64,000 nt of DNA from Naasia sp. SYSU D00057 (GCF_017916505.1 NZ_JAFMSZ010000001.1:806001-870000), one strand, 5' to 3'. Counted from the first letter of the stretch, positions 8,895-17,958 are shown. Notes: generated by a model from the sequence alone, not told the origin. Numbers and translations are program-made.

Positions 8895-11561
8895 GTGAGC
8901 GACACCGCTTCCAGCAGCCGTGTCCGGATCCGCACACCGGACCAGCGGTTGCGGGTGTTCGTCAGCTCCACACTCGGCGAGTTGGCGGCGGAGCGGAAGG
9001 CCGCACGACGCGCGATCGAGCGGTTATCCGCCGCCGCGGTGATGTTCGAACTCGGTGCGAGACCGCACCCGCCCCGTTCCCTCTACCGCGCCTACCTTGA
9101 GCAGAGCGACATCTTCGTCGGCATCTACTGGCAGAAGTACGGCTGGGTAGCCCCCGGGGAGACGGTCTCCGGTCTCGAAGACGAGTACAACCTCGCCCCC
9201 AGCAGGATGCCGAAACTGATGTATGTCAAAGCGGGCGACGGGCCACGCGAGCCGGGCCTGGAGAGGTTGCTGGACCGCATTCGAGACGACGACACAGCGT
9301 CCTACAAGCACTTCCGCGACGCCCGAGAACTTTCGCGACTCCTGGTCACCGACCTCGCCGTCCTGCTGGCCGAACGCTTCGATGACAGCCGCGTCCCCGC
9401 CGCTTCGTCCTCGCCCGCTCCCCCTGTTCAGGGTCGAGAGACACCCGTGACGTCATTGCCGACGCCCCTGACCGAGCTTTTCGGCCGAGAGCAGGACGTG
9501 GACGGCGTGGCCGAGATGCTCCGCTCGCCCGACATGCGACTCGTCACCCTCACCGGCCCCGGAGGCATTGGCAAGACGCGACTCGCCATCGAAGCAGCTC
9601 GCGCGCTTGCCGCCGAGGTCGGCGAAGTGGCATTCGTTCCCCTGGCTGCCGTTGACGACGCCACCCAGGTTCCGAACGCGATGGCTCATGCCCTGGGCGT
9701 CCTCGATACCGGCGATGCCCCCCTGGGGCAGAAGCTCGCGCTCTCACTGGGTAGCCGGCACATGCTGATGGTGCTCGACAACTTCGAGCAGGTTGTCGGC
9801 GCGGCACCGTTGGTGTCGCGCCTCCTCGCCGCCGCCCCTCAGCTCAAGGTCATCGTCACCAGCCGAGTGCTCCTCAGAATCGGCGGCGAGCACACCTACC
9901 AGGTGAATCCGCTCGGGCTGCCCGGTGAGGATCGCGAAGCGGACAGCCCCGCGCAGGTCCAGGCGCCCAGCGTCGACCTGTTCATCGAGCGCGCACGATC
10001 TGTCAAGCCGGACCTGGAGCTCACGGCTGAGAACTTGACTGCGATAAAGCAGATCGTCAGGCGGCTCGAGGGCGTACCGCTGGCCATCGAACTGGCCGCG
10101 GCTCGCACCAGCCTGCTGGCTCCCCCCACCCTGCTCGACCGGCTTCAACATCAGCTGCCCGTGCTGGCTGGCGGCCAGAGGGACGCTCCGGTGCGACAGC
10201 AAACGGTGCGGGACACGATCGAGTGGAGCACCCGGCTGCTGGGTGAACACGAACAGAACTTGCTCTGGCGCCTCGGTGTGTTCACCGGCCGGTTCTCGCT
10301 AAACGGCGCTGAAGCCGTCGCCGAATCCGGCGTCACGCCGTTCGACCTACTCGAAAGCCTGGTCGACGCCAGCCTGATTCGCCAGCAGGAGCGCAAGGGC
10401 GCCACATTCTTCCAACTCTTGGCGACAGTTCGCGAGTATGCCACCGAACGACTTGAGCGTCAGGGGCATCAGGCGGAGGTGCGCGACCTCCACGCCCGTT
10501 ATTACGCGAACTGGGCTCTGGCCCTCGCGCCTGATCTGACCGGGCCGCGGCAGCTGCAGACGATCACCGCCCTGTCCGACGAACAAGAGAACCTCCGGAC
10601 GGCGTTGCGTCACCTCCTCGACACTCACCAGTGGGATCTCGCAACCGAGTTGGCCGTCCGGCTCTACACCTATTGGTGGATCGCCGGCCTGCTCGGGGAA
10701 GCCCGGTCTTGGGTCAACGAGGTGATCGCCGCCGGTGAGGCGGCGTCGAAGCACAGCCGCGCCGCGGCCCTGTGGATCCGGTCGTTCCTTGGGCTCATGC
10801 TCGGGGCGGGCGAGGAAGTGGTTCGCGACCTTGACGAGAGTCTGCAGCTGCTGACCGCTTCTGGAGACAGGGACCGCCAGGCCTCCGTGCTCTCACTTCT
10901 CGGCTTCGCTTATGCGCTTTCCCACCCTGCCGAGGTGCAAAGCGGGCAGGAACTCATTCGCCAAGGGATGAGCATGATGTCCGAGGCCGGCAACACACGC
11001 CCGCCCGGCGATCTCTGGACCCAAGCCTTCAGCCCGCTGATCCCGCTCGGCCGGATCGAGCTCGCCCGGGGCAACTTCGAGGCAGCATCGGAGCTATTCG
11101 AGCAAGCTCTGCGCTTCTCCAACCAGGTAGAGGACGACTTCGCTCGCACCTTTCCTCTGAACCACCTCGGCTGGACGCGCCTGCTCGCGGGACGAGTCGC
11201 CGAGGCTGCGCCGTTGATGGAACGGCAACTGGACCTCTCGCTCGGCCTTGGCCATGAGCAGGGGGTCGCGTACGGGCTCGAGTGCTTCGTCGGCGTCGCT
11301 CACGCGCTCGGGCAAACTGAGAACGCCGGTTTGCTCTACGGAGCCGTAAGAGCCATCCGGGACCGTCTCGGGCTCGCGAACGTCAATGACGAGGCGGTTC
11401 TCCCCATCGTCGACAGCATTCGCAACAGCCCTTCGGGACCGGAGTTCGAACGGGCCGTTCAACGCGGGCGTGTCCTACCACGCGGAGAAGTCATCGCCCT
11501 GGCGCGCAAGGTGAGCTCGGCCGCAGCCGCGATGGCTCCGGCCCCCGCAGCCTCGACCTAG
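8895..11561 (+). CDS. DUF4062-STAND NTPase with TPR-like C-terminal region
   Basis: 888 residues. Residues ~18-165 are a DUF4062 domain (RVFVSSTLGEL, later IYWQKYGWV and LEDEYN). Then comes an NB-ARC/STAND ATPase: Walker A GPGGIGKT (221-228), Walker B LMVLDNFEQV (291-300), VIVTSR (319-324) and the GVP motif (393-396). The rest, ~480-870, is helical and resembles the TPR-like sensor half of AfsR/MalT-type proteins, but there is no DNA-binding domain. STAND proteins oligomerise on sensing a ligand; DUF4062 would be the effector or adaptor. A defence role is inference from architecture and island setting. GTG start with a weak ribosome site. Its stop shares the palindrome CTAG with the convergent hemerythrin gene. 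Confidence 0.85.
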   Translation: MSDTASSSRVRIRTPDQRLRVFVSSTLGELAAERKAARRAIERLSAAAVMFELGARPHPPRSLYRAYLEQSDIFVGIYWQKYGWVAPGETVSGLEDEYNLAPSRMPKLMYVKAGDGPREPGLERLLDRIRDDDTASYKHFRDARELSRLLVTDLAVLLAERFDDSRVPAASSSPAPPVQGRETPVTSLPTPLTELFGREQDVDGVAEMLRSPDMRLVTLTGPGGIGKTRLAIEAARALAAEVGEVAFVPLAAVDDATQVPNAMAHALGVLDTGDAPLGQKLALSLGSRHMLMVLDNFEQVVGAAPLVSRLLAAAPQLKVIVTSRVLLRIGGEHTYQVNPLGLPGEDREADSPAQVQAPSVDLFIERARSVKPDLELTAENLTAIKQIVRRLEGVPLAIELAAARTSLLAPPTLLDRLQHQLPVLAGGQRDAPVRQQTVRDTIEWSTRLLGEHEQNLLWRLGVFTGRFSLNGAEAVAESGVTPFDLLESLVDASLIRQQERKGATFFQLLATVREYATERLERQGHQAEVRDLHARYYANWALALAPDLTGPRQLQTITALSDEQENLRTALRHLLDTHQWDLATELAVRLYTYWWIAGLLGEARSWVNEVIAAGEAASKHSRAAALWIRSFLGLMLGAGEEVVRDLDESLQLLTASGDRDRQASVLSLLGFAYALSHPAEVQSGQELIRQGMSMMSEAGNTRPPGDLWTQAFSPLIPLGRIELARGNFEAASELFEQALRFSNQVEDDFARTFPLNHLGWTRLLAGRVAEAAPLMERQLDLSLGLGHEQGVAYGLECFVGVAHALGQTENAGLLYGAVRAIRDRLGLANVNDEAVLPIVDSIRNSPSGPEFERAVQRGRVLPRGEVIALARKVSSAAAAMAPAPAAST

Positions 11562-12265
11562 GTAGGAGAGCCGTACAAGGAGAGCCTGTGCGCGCGGTAG
11601 AGCCGCTGACCTCTTACAAGCCAGAAGAGCTTGAGCGGTGCAGGCAGGACCTCTCGTTGGAACTTCCGACGCATCTCCGGGGGCTGGCTGTCGAGGACGT
11701 GTCCGAGATAGATCAGCTGAGTTCTCACCGGCAGCGCCTTCCCAAGGATCTTCTGCGCATAGGCACCGGCAGCGTCCCACTCCTTCTGCGTCCACGTCCG
11801 TTCGATCTCGGGGAAGATCTGTTCCTCCTCCTGTCCGAGGTGAGCACCCAATGCCCCGCCGATCGCGTTCACAACTTCAGATAAGCGCTCCGTCGCCTGG
11901 TGGTCCGGCGAGGACTGCCACGATGCGACAGCGTCATCCTGCCGGTCCAGCATCTGGGCAATCTGCCGATGCTGGGCCTTCATCTGCCCGACGTGCACAG
12001 CGCAAGCGGGCACGCGGGACTCGAGCTTGTGCCAAATGGTGTCGTCTTCCGCCTGGTGGTGGTGATGGAGCATCACGGCGACCGTCGACAGGTGCGTCGC
12101 CACCGCAGCGGTCCTCATGCCGTCCTCGCTCGCACCACGAACCAAACGGGGCGCCTCACGATATAGGTGCCTGAAGGTGTTGTGGATCACCAGGACGTCG
12201 GAGGTGTCACAGCCGATCTCGGACGCCGATGGCCGGGAGCCTGTGCTGGGAAGCTTCTCAACCAT
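11558..12265 (-). CDS. hemerythrin HHE domain-containing protein
   Basis: 235 residues with a four-helix hemerythrin-like core: IHNTFRHLYRE (helix 1), LHHHHQAEDDTIW (helix 2), HVGQMKAQHRQI (helix 3) and GALGAHLGQEEEQIFPEIE (helix 4) provide the His/Glu/Asp ligands of a di-iron site. Such proteins bind O2, NO or sense redox state. The C-terminal ~70 residues are basic and amphipathic. GGAGG lies 6 bases before this ATG; a frame extending upstream to 12457 is Arg-rich noise. It overlaps the STAND gene stop by four bases, tail to tail. Confidence 0.8.
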   Translation of the reverse strand: MVEKLPSTGSRPSASEIGCDTSDVLVIHNTFRHLYREAPRLVRGASEDGMRTAAVATHLSTVAVMLHHHHQAEDDTIWHKLESRVPACAVHVGQMKAQHRQIAQMLDRQDDAVASWQSSPDHQATERLSEVVNAIGGALGAHLGQEEEQIFPEIERTWTQKEWDAAGAYAQKILGKALPVRTQLIYLGHVLDSQPPEMRRKFQREVLPAPLKLFWLVRGQRLYRAHRLSLYGSPT

Positions 12266-12590
12266 TCGATGCCTCCGTCGTCTGTTCCGCGGGCTCCGAA
12301 GTCTGCCGGAGTGCCTCGTACCGCGGGCAGGACGTAGGTCCCGGCGGCGGTATGAGCCTGCCGAAGGAGCGGGTCGACACCTCGCTGTTTCTCGTCGAGC
12401 TCCTCCTCTTCGAGCTCGCCGGTGTGGCCCTCGAAGACAATGCCGATCGGGTAACACCCGCGGGGTCCTCGGGATGCTCTCCGAGCAGGTCGGCGAAGGC
12501 GAAAAAGCAGGTCAGACTGGACATCCACCATGCCGTCGAGAATGTAGTCGACGTCATCCCCGTCGTCGTCTGCCTCACCCCCCCCCAGGA
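12258..12590 (-). pseudogene. frameshifted small ORF upstream of hemerythrin gene
   Basis: Protein-like sequence alternates between two minus frames: DVDYILDGMVDVQSDLLF, then FAFADLLGEHPEDPAG in the other frame, then CYPIGIVFEG and HTGELEEEELDEKQRGVDPL back in the first, and finally CPRYEALRQTSEPAEQTTEA in the second, ending in a TGA that overlaps the hemerythrin ATG. The switches fall near short homopolymers (TTTTT, GGG) and a run of nine G lies at the 5' end. This fits a decayed gene or sequencing errors in a gene formerly coupled to hemerythrin. Product unknown. Confidence 0.4.
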
Positions 12591-12617
12591 GGACTTGGCC
12601 AGCGCGCCTTCGCTCGC

Positions 12618-12734
12618 TTATCCAATCTCGCGATCGCCGAGGACGCGAAGCCCGACGTAGGTGTTGACGACGGCCGCCTGGGCAGAGCCGAGGAAGTCGC
12701 CAGTGGCTCCGTGCGCGTGGCGGCGCTGTCTCCT
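12618..12734 (-). other. possible gene fragment between island and tRNA-Val
   Basis: Directly downstream of the tRNA 3' end, one minus frame reads ATGDFLGSAQAAVVNTYVGL then RVLGDREIG and a TAA stop. It looks like the C terminus of a protein, but the tRNA leaves no room for the rest. It may be a remnant carried or cut by the integrated element. The support is only that it looks protein-like. Confidence 0.25.
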
Positions 12735-12773
12735 GTGGGCCCTGAGGGACTCGAACCCCCGACATCCACGGTG
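12735..12773. repeat. 39-bp direct repeat inside tRNA-Val (att-like, right)
   Basis: Identical over 39 bases to 8461-8499. It covers the 3' half of the intact tRNA-Val gene plus one base beyond the discriminator, so the element would have restored the tRNA on integration. Confidence 0.85.
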
Positions 12774-12809
12774 TAAACGTGGCGCTCTAACCAACTGAGC
12801 TAAGAGCCC
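12736..12809 (-). tRNA. tRNA-Val (anticodon UAC)
   Basis: A 74-base cloverleaf: acceptor GGGCTCT pairs with AGGGCCC, D arm GCTC/GAGC, anticodon arm CCACG-TTTACAC-CGTGG with TAC at the anticodon, T arm GGGGG-TTCGAGT-CCCTC and discriminator A. CCA is not encoded. Its 3' half is duplicated about 4.3 kb downstream, marking it as an integration site. Confidence 0.92.
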
Positions 12810-12876
12810 GGCACGCCGTCCGGCGCCTGCCCATGCTACCGACCCGCGGGCCCGCCCCTCCCGCCCGTTCCTCTCC

Positions 12877-12955
12877 CCCTCAACAGGCAGAAATCCCGCC
12901 AACAGGCATCCTTCGGCTGTTTCCGCCTGTTGACGGCAGAAATGCCTGTTGAGGG
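12877..12955. repeat. family A dyad repeat, copy 1
   Basis: About 79 bases with a perfect 13-base terminal inverted repeat (CCCTCAACAGGCA at 12877-12889, its complement at 12943-12955) and two inner units (GCCAACAGGCA and CGCCTGTTGACGG). The layout, two forward then two reverse copies of CA(A/G)CAGGCA, recurs at 19218, 19370 and 35966. It lies between the tRNA and the glutathione peroxidase gene. Confidence 0.75.
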
Positions 12956-13024
12956 ACAGGGAAGCCGGCGGCGCGATGGGAAGAGCCGAGGAATGACGGC
13001 ACCACCCGCCCGGTTGGCCCCTGC

Positions 13025-13510
13025 ATGGACCTCCACGACATCCCCGTCCGGACCATCGACGGCACCGAGACGACCCTCGCCCCCTTCGCGGACAAGGTGA
13101 AGCTGATCGTCAACGTCGCCTCCCGCTGCGGCCTCACTCCGCAGTACGAGAAGCTCGAGGAGCTGCAGCGCAGCTACGGCGAGCGGGGGTTCACCGTGCT
13201 CGGCTTCCCGAGCAACCAGTTCCTGCAGGAGCTCGGCACCGAGGAGGCCATCGCCGAGTACTGCTCGACCACCTGGGGCGTCACGTTCCCGATGTTCGAG
13301 AAGGTCAAGGTCAACGGCCGCAACCGGCACCCCCTCTACGAAGTGCTCACCAAGACGCCGGATGCGAGCGGCACCGCCGGCCGCGTGATGTGGAACTTCG
13401 AGAAGTTCCTCGTGACACCGGACGGCCGCGTCTCCCGCTTCCGCCCGACCACCGAGCCGGACGCGCCCGAGATCGTCGAGCTCATCGAGGCCTCCCTGCC
13501 GAGCAGCTGA
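13025..13510 (+). CDS. glutathione peroxidase family (thiol peroxidase)
   Basis: 161 residues, the normal length. Cysteine form of the GPx fold: Cys35 in NVASRCGLTPQY replaces selenocysteine, with Gln65 (FPSNQF) and Trp123 (WNFEKFLV) completing the active site. Cys80 may act as resolving cysteine, although its position is not the classical one. It reduces hydroperoxides in the cytosol, in actinobacteria probably with thioredoxin or mycothiol systems. No strong Shine-Dalgarno site precedes the ATG. A hairpin follows the stop. Confidence 0.9.
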   Translation: MDLHDIPVRTIDGTETTLAPFADKVKLIVNVASRCGLTPQYEKLEELQRSYGERGFTVLGFPSNQFLQELGTEEAIAEYCSTTWGVTFPMFEKVKVNGRNRHPLYEVLTKTPDASGTAGRVMWNFEKFLVTPDGRVSRFRPTTEPDAPEIVELIEASLPSS

Positions 13511-13539
13511 CCCGGCCGGCAGCAGCAGCCCGAAAACCA

Positions 13540-13574
13540 GAACGCCCCGGCCGGGAGACCCGGCCAGAGCGTTC
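13540..13574. terminator. hairpin between convergent GPx and DUF4190 genes
   Basis: GAACGC (13540-13545) pairs with GCGTTC (13569-13574), and inside it GGCCGGG (13549-13555) pairs with CCCGGCC (13559-13565). It sits between two convergent stop codons. Confidence 0.65.
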
Positions 13575-13590
13575 ACGGTGACGGCGGAAC

Positions 13591-14466
13591 TTACTGAATG
13601 GTCCAGATCGCGTCGTCGTAGAGGAAGCCGGGCGACGACTGGAAGGTGATGTCGGCGGGGTCGGCGACCGAGAAGGCCTCCTGCCAGGTGATCGACTGGC
13701 CGGGCAGGATCGTCGCGGTCGGCGCGAGGCCGATGTTGTTCGCCGAGTCGAAGATCGCCGTCGCCTCGGCGCCGCCGGAGGTCACCTGCGAGAACGACAG
13801 CGGCTCGAGCGGCTCCTCGCTGTTGTTGGTGAGCGTCAGGTCGAAGAGCACGGCGCTCTGGCCCGGCTCCGCCGACGCGGTCTCGCTCGGGGTGAACGGG
13901 ACGGGCGCGCTGACCGTCATCTCGACGCCGTCGCTCCACGCCATCGTCTCGCCGAGGCCGAGCACCAGCGTGTCGGCGGACCCGTCCGCGGCCTCGTCGT
14001 CGGTCGCGGCCTCATCCTCGGCCGGGCCCTGGACGCTCGGGGCTGCCGACTCGATGGCATCGTTCACCGAGTTGACGATGGCCGTCGTGTAGACGATCGA
14101 GAGCACGATCGAGAGGATCAGCGCGACACCGGAGACGATGAGGCCCGCGATCGCGATGCCCTTCCTGCGGCCCTTGAGCACGAGGGCGATGATCCCGAGC
14201 ACGACGCCGACGAACGCGAGGAAGGCGCCGAAGTAGCTGACGAACGGGATGACGCCGAAGACGAGGGCGACGATCCCGACGATGAGGGCGGCGATGCCGA
14301 GGCCGTTGGTGCGGGGTCCGGACGCATCCGGCTGACCCGGCGCCTTGCCGTACACCGGCTGCGGCGGAGTCTGCGCGTACGCCGGCTCGGCCGGCGGGGG
14401 GAACGCGGAGGTCGGCACCGCGGCGGACGGCGGGGTCGGCGGGACAGGCGGCTGCGAATCAGTCAT
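13591..14466 (-). CDS. DUF4190/DUF4352-type membrane protein
   Basis: 291 residues: a Pro/Ala-rich cytoplasmic N terminus (~1-50), two membrane segments (GIAALIVGIVALVFGVIPFV then FLAFVGVVLGIIALVL, DUF4190-like), a third helix (IAGLIVSGVALILSIVLSIV), then an extracellular domain from ~155 with the immunoglobulin-like DUF4352 pattern (VLFDLTLTNNSEEPLEP). Such proteins are common in actinobacteria. They are probably envelope proteins whose outer domain binds an unknown partner. No operon partner is evident. Confidence 0.75.
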   Translation of the reverse strand: MTDSQPPVPPTPPSAAVPTSAFPPPAEPAYAQTPPQPVYGKAPGQPDASGPRTNGLGIAALIVGIVALVFGVIPFVSYFGAFLAFVGVVLGIIALVLKGRRKGIAIAGLIVSGVALILSIVLSIVYTTAIVNSVNDAIESAAPSVQGPAEDEAATDDEAADGSADTLVLGLGETMAWSDGVEMTVSAPVPFTPSETASAEPGQSAVLFDLTLTNNSEEPLEPLSFSQVTSGGAEATAIFDSANNIGLAPTATILPGQSITWQEAFSVADPADITFQSSPGFLYDDAIWTIQ

Positions 14467-14565
14467 GATGCGGCGAGTCTCCCAGACCCTGTGAAACCGC
14501 CGAGAACCGCCACGGTCCCCAGATGTGGGGCCAGCGGACGGGGCGGGGCGGGATGCGGGGCCGGC

Positions 14566-15042
14566 TCAGGGCCGGCGCGCGAGCCGGAGCGCGGCGAGCG
14601 CCTCCCGGTAGGCGGCGAAGGGCCGCGCCTCGACGGGCGACGAGGAGAACACCGATCGCACCACACCCTCCTCGCAGAGCAGGACGGTCGTCCGCGAGGC
14701 GACGCCGGTGTCCGGTCGGAAGGCGCCGTACGAGCGCGCTACGCCGCCGTGCGGCCAGAAGTCGGAGAGGAGCGGCATCTCGTAGCCCTCGGCGTCGGCC
14801 CAGGCGCGGAGGGTGTGCTTCGAGTCCACGGAGACGCCGAGCACCTCGACGCCGGCCTCCGTGAAGAGCGCCCGGTTCTCCTGCAGCTCGCGCAGCTCCT
14901 CGGCGCAGGTGCGCGAGAAGGCGAGCGGGAAGAACACGAGCGCGACCGCCCGATCGCCCCGGAAGGACGAGAGCCGCACGGGCTCGCCGAACTGGCTCGG
15001 CAGCTCGAAGTCGGGCGCGGGCGCGCCGATGGCGATGGTCAC
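14566..15042 (-). CDS. peroxiredoxin (AhpE/Bcp-like)
   Basis: 158 residues of thioredoxin-fold peroxiredoxin: APAPDFELPSQFG at the start, VALVFFPLAFSRTCAEEL with the peroxidatic Cys, and LSDFWPHGGVARSYGAF. A one-cysteine AhpE-type enzyme is likely; a second cysteine occurs in VLLCEEG. It reduces peroxides in the cytosol. I chose the GTG start giving MTIAIGAPAPDF, the usual family N terminus; an ATG 18 bases upstream is possible. It diverges from aceE, so the region between should hold both promoters. Confidence 0.85.
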   Translation of the reverse strand: MTIAIGAPAPDFELPSQFGEPVRLSSFRGDRAVALVFFPLAFSRTCAEELRELQENRALFTEAGVEVLGVSVDSKHTLRAWADAEGYEMPLLSDFWPHGGVARSYGAFRPDTGVASRTTVLLCEEGVVRSVFSSSPVEARPFAAYREALAALRLARRP

Positions 15043-15231
15043 CCCGCCATCGTGCCGCATCGGGGCGACGCCGTCGGCGAACCCCCGCCGAACCGTCCGC
15101 CGTCCCCAGACGGAGACAGTAGGCTCGATGCTCGGCCGGGGTGGTGTCGCGACCCGACAGGATCCGGGCTCCGATAAGACAGGTGCAGCCGGCTCCGGCA
15201 CCCGGACCGGTCCCGCGAAGAGAGGTCGACG

Positions 15232-17958
15232 TTGACAGTCAACGACCAGGACCCGTACTCGGTGAACAACACCGACTCAGACCCCGGCGAGACCGCCGAA
15301 TGGCTGGAGTCCCTCGACTCCCTCGTCGAGGCGAACGGTCACGAGCGCGGGCGCGAGATGATGCTCCGGCTGCTGAAGCGGTCGAAGCAGCTGCACCTCG
15401 GCGTGCCGATGGTCCCGACCACGGACTACATCAACACCATCTCGCCGGAGAACGAGGCCGAGTTCCCGGGTGATGAGGATGTGGAGCGCCGCTATCGCGC
15501 CTGGCTGCGCTGGAACGCGGCCGTCATGGTGCACCGCGCCCAGCGTCCCGACGTCGCCGTCGGCGGCCACATCTCCACCTACGCGTCCTCCGCGACGCTC
15601 TACGAGGTCGGCTACAACCACTTCTTCCGCGCCCAGGACCACCCGGGCGGCGGCGACCAGATCTTCTTCCAGGGCCACGCCTCCCCCGGCATGTACTCCC
15701 GCGCGTTCCTCGAGGGCCGGCTCACCGAGCACCAGCTCGACGGCTTCCGCCAGGAGAAGTCGTTCTCCGGCGGCGGGCTCTCGTCCTACCCGCACCCGCG
15801 GCTCATGCCCGACTTCTGGCAGTTCCCGACCGTGTCGATGGGTCTCGGCCCGATCAACGCGATCTATCAGGCGCAGGCCAACAAGTACCTCACCAACCGC
15901 GGCATCAAGGACGCCTCCGACCAGCACGTCTGGGCATTCCTCGGCGACGGCGAGATGGACGAGGTCGAGAGCCGCGGCCAGCTCCAGGTCGCCGCGAACG
16001 AGGGCCTCGACAACCTGACCTTCGTCATCAACTGCAACCTGCAGCGCCTCGACGGCCCCGTCCGCGGCAACGGCAAGATCATCCAGGAGCTCGAGAGCTT
16101 CTTCCGCGGCGCCGGCTGGAACGTCATCAAGGTCATCTGGGGCCGCGAATGGGACGACCTGCTCGCCCGCGACACCGAGGGCGCGCTCATCGACCTGATG
16201 AACCGCACGCCCGACGGCGACTACCAGACCTTCAAGACCGAGAACGGCGCGTTCGTCCGCGAGAACTTCTTCGGCCGCGACCCGCGGACCCTCGAGCTCG
16301 TGAAGGACCTCACCGACGACCAGGTGTGGGCGCTCAAGCGCGGCGGCCACGACTACCGCAAGGTCTACGCGGCGTACAAGGCCGCGATGGAGCACAAGGG
16401 TCAGCCGACCGTCATCCTCGCGAAGACGATCAAGGGCTACGGCCTGGGCAAGACCTTCGAGGGCCGCAACGCGACCCACCAGATGAAGAAGCTCACGCTG
16501 AACGACCTCAAGCTGTTCCGCGACGAGATGCGCATCCCGGTCTCCGACGCGGTGCTCGAGGAGAACCCGTACCAGCCGCCGTACTACCACCCCGGCCAGG
16601 ACGACGAGGCGATCCAGTACCTGCAGGAGCGCCGCCGCGCGCTCGGCGGCTACCTGCCGGAGCGCCGGTCGACGCACACGCCGATCACCCTCCCCGACGA
16701 CTCCGCCTACGCGATCGCCAAGAAGGGCTCCGGCCAGCAGCCGGTCGCCACGACCATGGCCTTCGTGCGCATCCTCAAGGAGATCATGCGCACGAAGAAC
16801 TTCGGGAACCGGATCGTGCCGATCATCCCGGACGAGGCGCGCACGTTCGGCATGGACGCGTTCTTCCCGAACGCGAAGATCTACAACCCGCACGGCCAGC
16901 ACTACACGTCGGTCGACCGCGACCTGCTGCTCGCCTACAAGGAGAGCCCGCAGGGCCAGATCGTCCACGTCGGCATCAACGAGGCGGGGGCCCTCGCGGC
17001 GTTCACCGCCACGGGGACGTCGTACTCGACGCAGGGCGAGCCGCTCATCCCGGTCTACGTCTTCTACTCGATGTTCGGCTTCCAGCGCACCGGCGACGCC
17101 CTCTGGGCGGCCGGCGACCAGATGGCACGCGGCTTCCTGATCGGCGCCACCGCGGGCCGGACCACGCTGACGGGCGAGGGCCTGCAGCACGCGGACGGCC
17201 ACTCCCCCGTGCTCGCCAACACGAACCCCGCCGTCGTGACCTACGACGCCGCGTACGGCTACGAGCTCGGGCACATCGTGCAGGCCGGTCTCGAGCGGAT
17301 GTACGGGGGCAGTCACCCGGACCCGAACGTCATGTACTACCTCACCGTGTACAACGAGCCGATGCCGCAGCCGGCGGAGCCCGAGGGCCTCGACGTCGAC
17401 GGCGTGCTGAAGGGCATGTACCTGCTGAAGCGGGCCGAGAACGAGGGACCGCGCACGCAGATCCTCGCCTCCGGCGTCGCCGTGCCGTGGGCGCTCGAGG
17501 CGCAGAAGCTGCTCGCCGAGGACTGGGGCGTCGCCGCCGACGTGTGGAGCGTCACCTCCTGGTCGGAGCTGCGCCGCGACGGACTCGACGCGGAGCGCTC
17601 CTACTTCGTCGACCCGGACGCCGAGCCGCGCCAGGCCTACGTCACGGCGAAGCTCGCGGGTGCCGAGGGCCCGGTCGTCGCGGTGAGCGACTACTCGCAC
17701 GCGGTGCCGGACATGATCCGCCAGTTCGTGCCAGGGCAGTACTTCACGCTCGGCGCCGACGGCTTCGGCTTCTCGGACACCCGTGCGGCGGCCCGCCGGT
17801 TCTTCCTCATCGACGGCCCCTCGGTCGTGGTGCGGACGCTCGAGGCGCTCGCGGGCCAGGGGAAGGTGGACCGCTCGCTCGCCCGCCAGGCGATCGACAA
17901 GTACCGCCTGCTCGACGTGACGGCGGGCACCACCGGCACCGCCGGCGGCGAGAGCTGA
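15232..17958 (+). CDS. aceE: pyruvate dehydrogenase E1, homodimeric type
   Basis: 908 residues, full length. Thiamine-diphosphate enzyme decarboxylating pyruvate and transferring the acetyl group to lipoyl-E2 to make acetyl-CoA. The ThDP motif GDGE (238-241) through [11 protein letters not shown] is intact; the N-terminal [15 protein letters not shown] and later FGMDAFFPN segments are typical of AceE. TTG start with a weak purine site (GAGAGG); homologues begin at about this point. A TAGGCT hexamer about 110 bases upstream is a possible -10. E2 and E3 are not in the window. A fatty-acid regulator follows 14 bases downstream, linking acetyl-CoA supply and use. Confidence 0.95.
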   Translation: MTVNDQDPYSVNNTDSDPGETAEWLESLDSLVEANGHERGREMMLRLLKRSKQLHLGVPMVPTTDYINTISPENEAEFPGDEDVERRYRAWLRWNAAVMVHRAQRPDVAVGGHISTYASSATLYEVGYNHFFRAQDHPGGGDQIFFQGHASPGMYSRAFLEGRLTEHQLDGFRQEKSFSGGGLSSYPHPRLMPDFWQFPTVSMGLGPINAIYQAQANKYLTNRGIKDASDQHVWAFLGDGEMDEVESRGQLQVAANEGLDNLTFVINCNLQRLDGPVRGNGKIIQELESFFRGAGWNVIKVIWGREWDDLLARDTEGALIDLMNRTPDGDYQTFKTENGAFVRENFFGRDPRTLELVKDLTDDQVWALKRGGHDYRKVYAAYKAAMEHKGQPTVILAKTIKGYGLGKTFEGRNATHQMKKLTLNDLKLFRDEMRIPVSDAVLEENPYQPPYYHPGQDDEAIQYLQERRRALGGYLPERRSTHTPITLPDDSAYAIAKKGSGQQPVATTMAFVRILKEIMRTKNFGNRIVPIIPDEARTFGMDAFFPNAKIYNPHGQHYTSVDRDLLLAYKESPQGQIVHVGINEAGALAAFTATGTSYSTQGEPLIPVYVFYSMFGFQRTGDALWAAGDQMARGFLIGATAGRTTLTGEGLQHADGHSPVLANTNPAVVTYDAAYGYELGHIVQAGLERMYGGSHPDPNVMYYLTVYNEPMPQPAEPEGLDVDGVLKGMYLLKRAENEGPRTQILASGVAVPWALEAQKLLAEDWGVAADVWSVTSWSELRRDGLDAERSYFVDPDAEPRQAYVTAKLAGAEGPVVAVSDYSHAVPDMIRQFVPGQYFTLGADGFGFSDTRAAARRFFLIDGPSVVVRTLEALAGQGKVDRSLARQAIDKYRLLDVTAGTTGTAGGES

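Larger units (their letters stand above)
8461..12773. mobile_element. small genomic island at tRNA-Val, integrase not seen
   Basis: About 4.3 kb between two 39-bp direct repeats, one inside the intact tRNA-Val gene and one isolated. Inside are an IS30-type transposase fragment, a DUF4062-STAND NTPase, a hemerythrin-domain gene and decayed coding traces. By eye the base composition is less GC-rich than the flanks. No tyrosine or serine recombinase gene is visible, so the element is either a remnant or relies on an integrase in trans. Boundaries come from the repeats; the island reading is inference. Confidence 0.7.
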
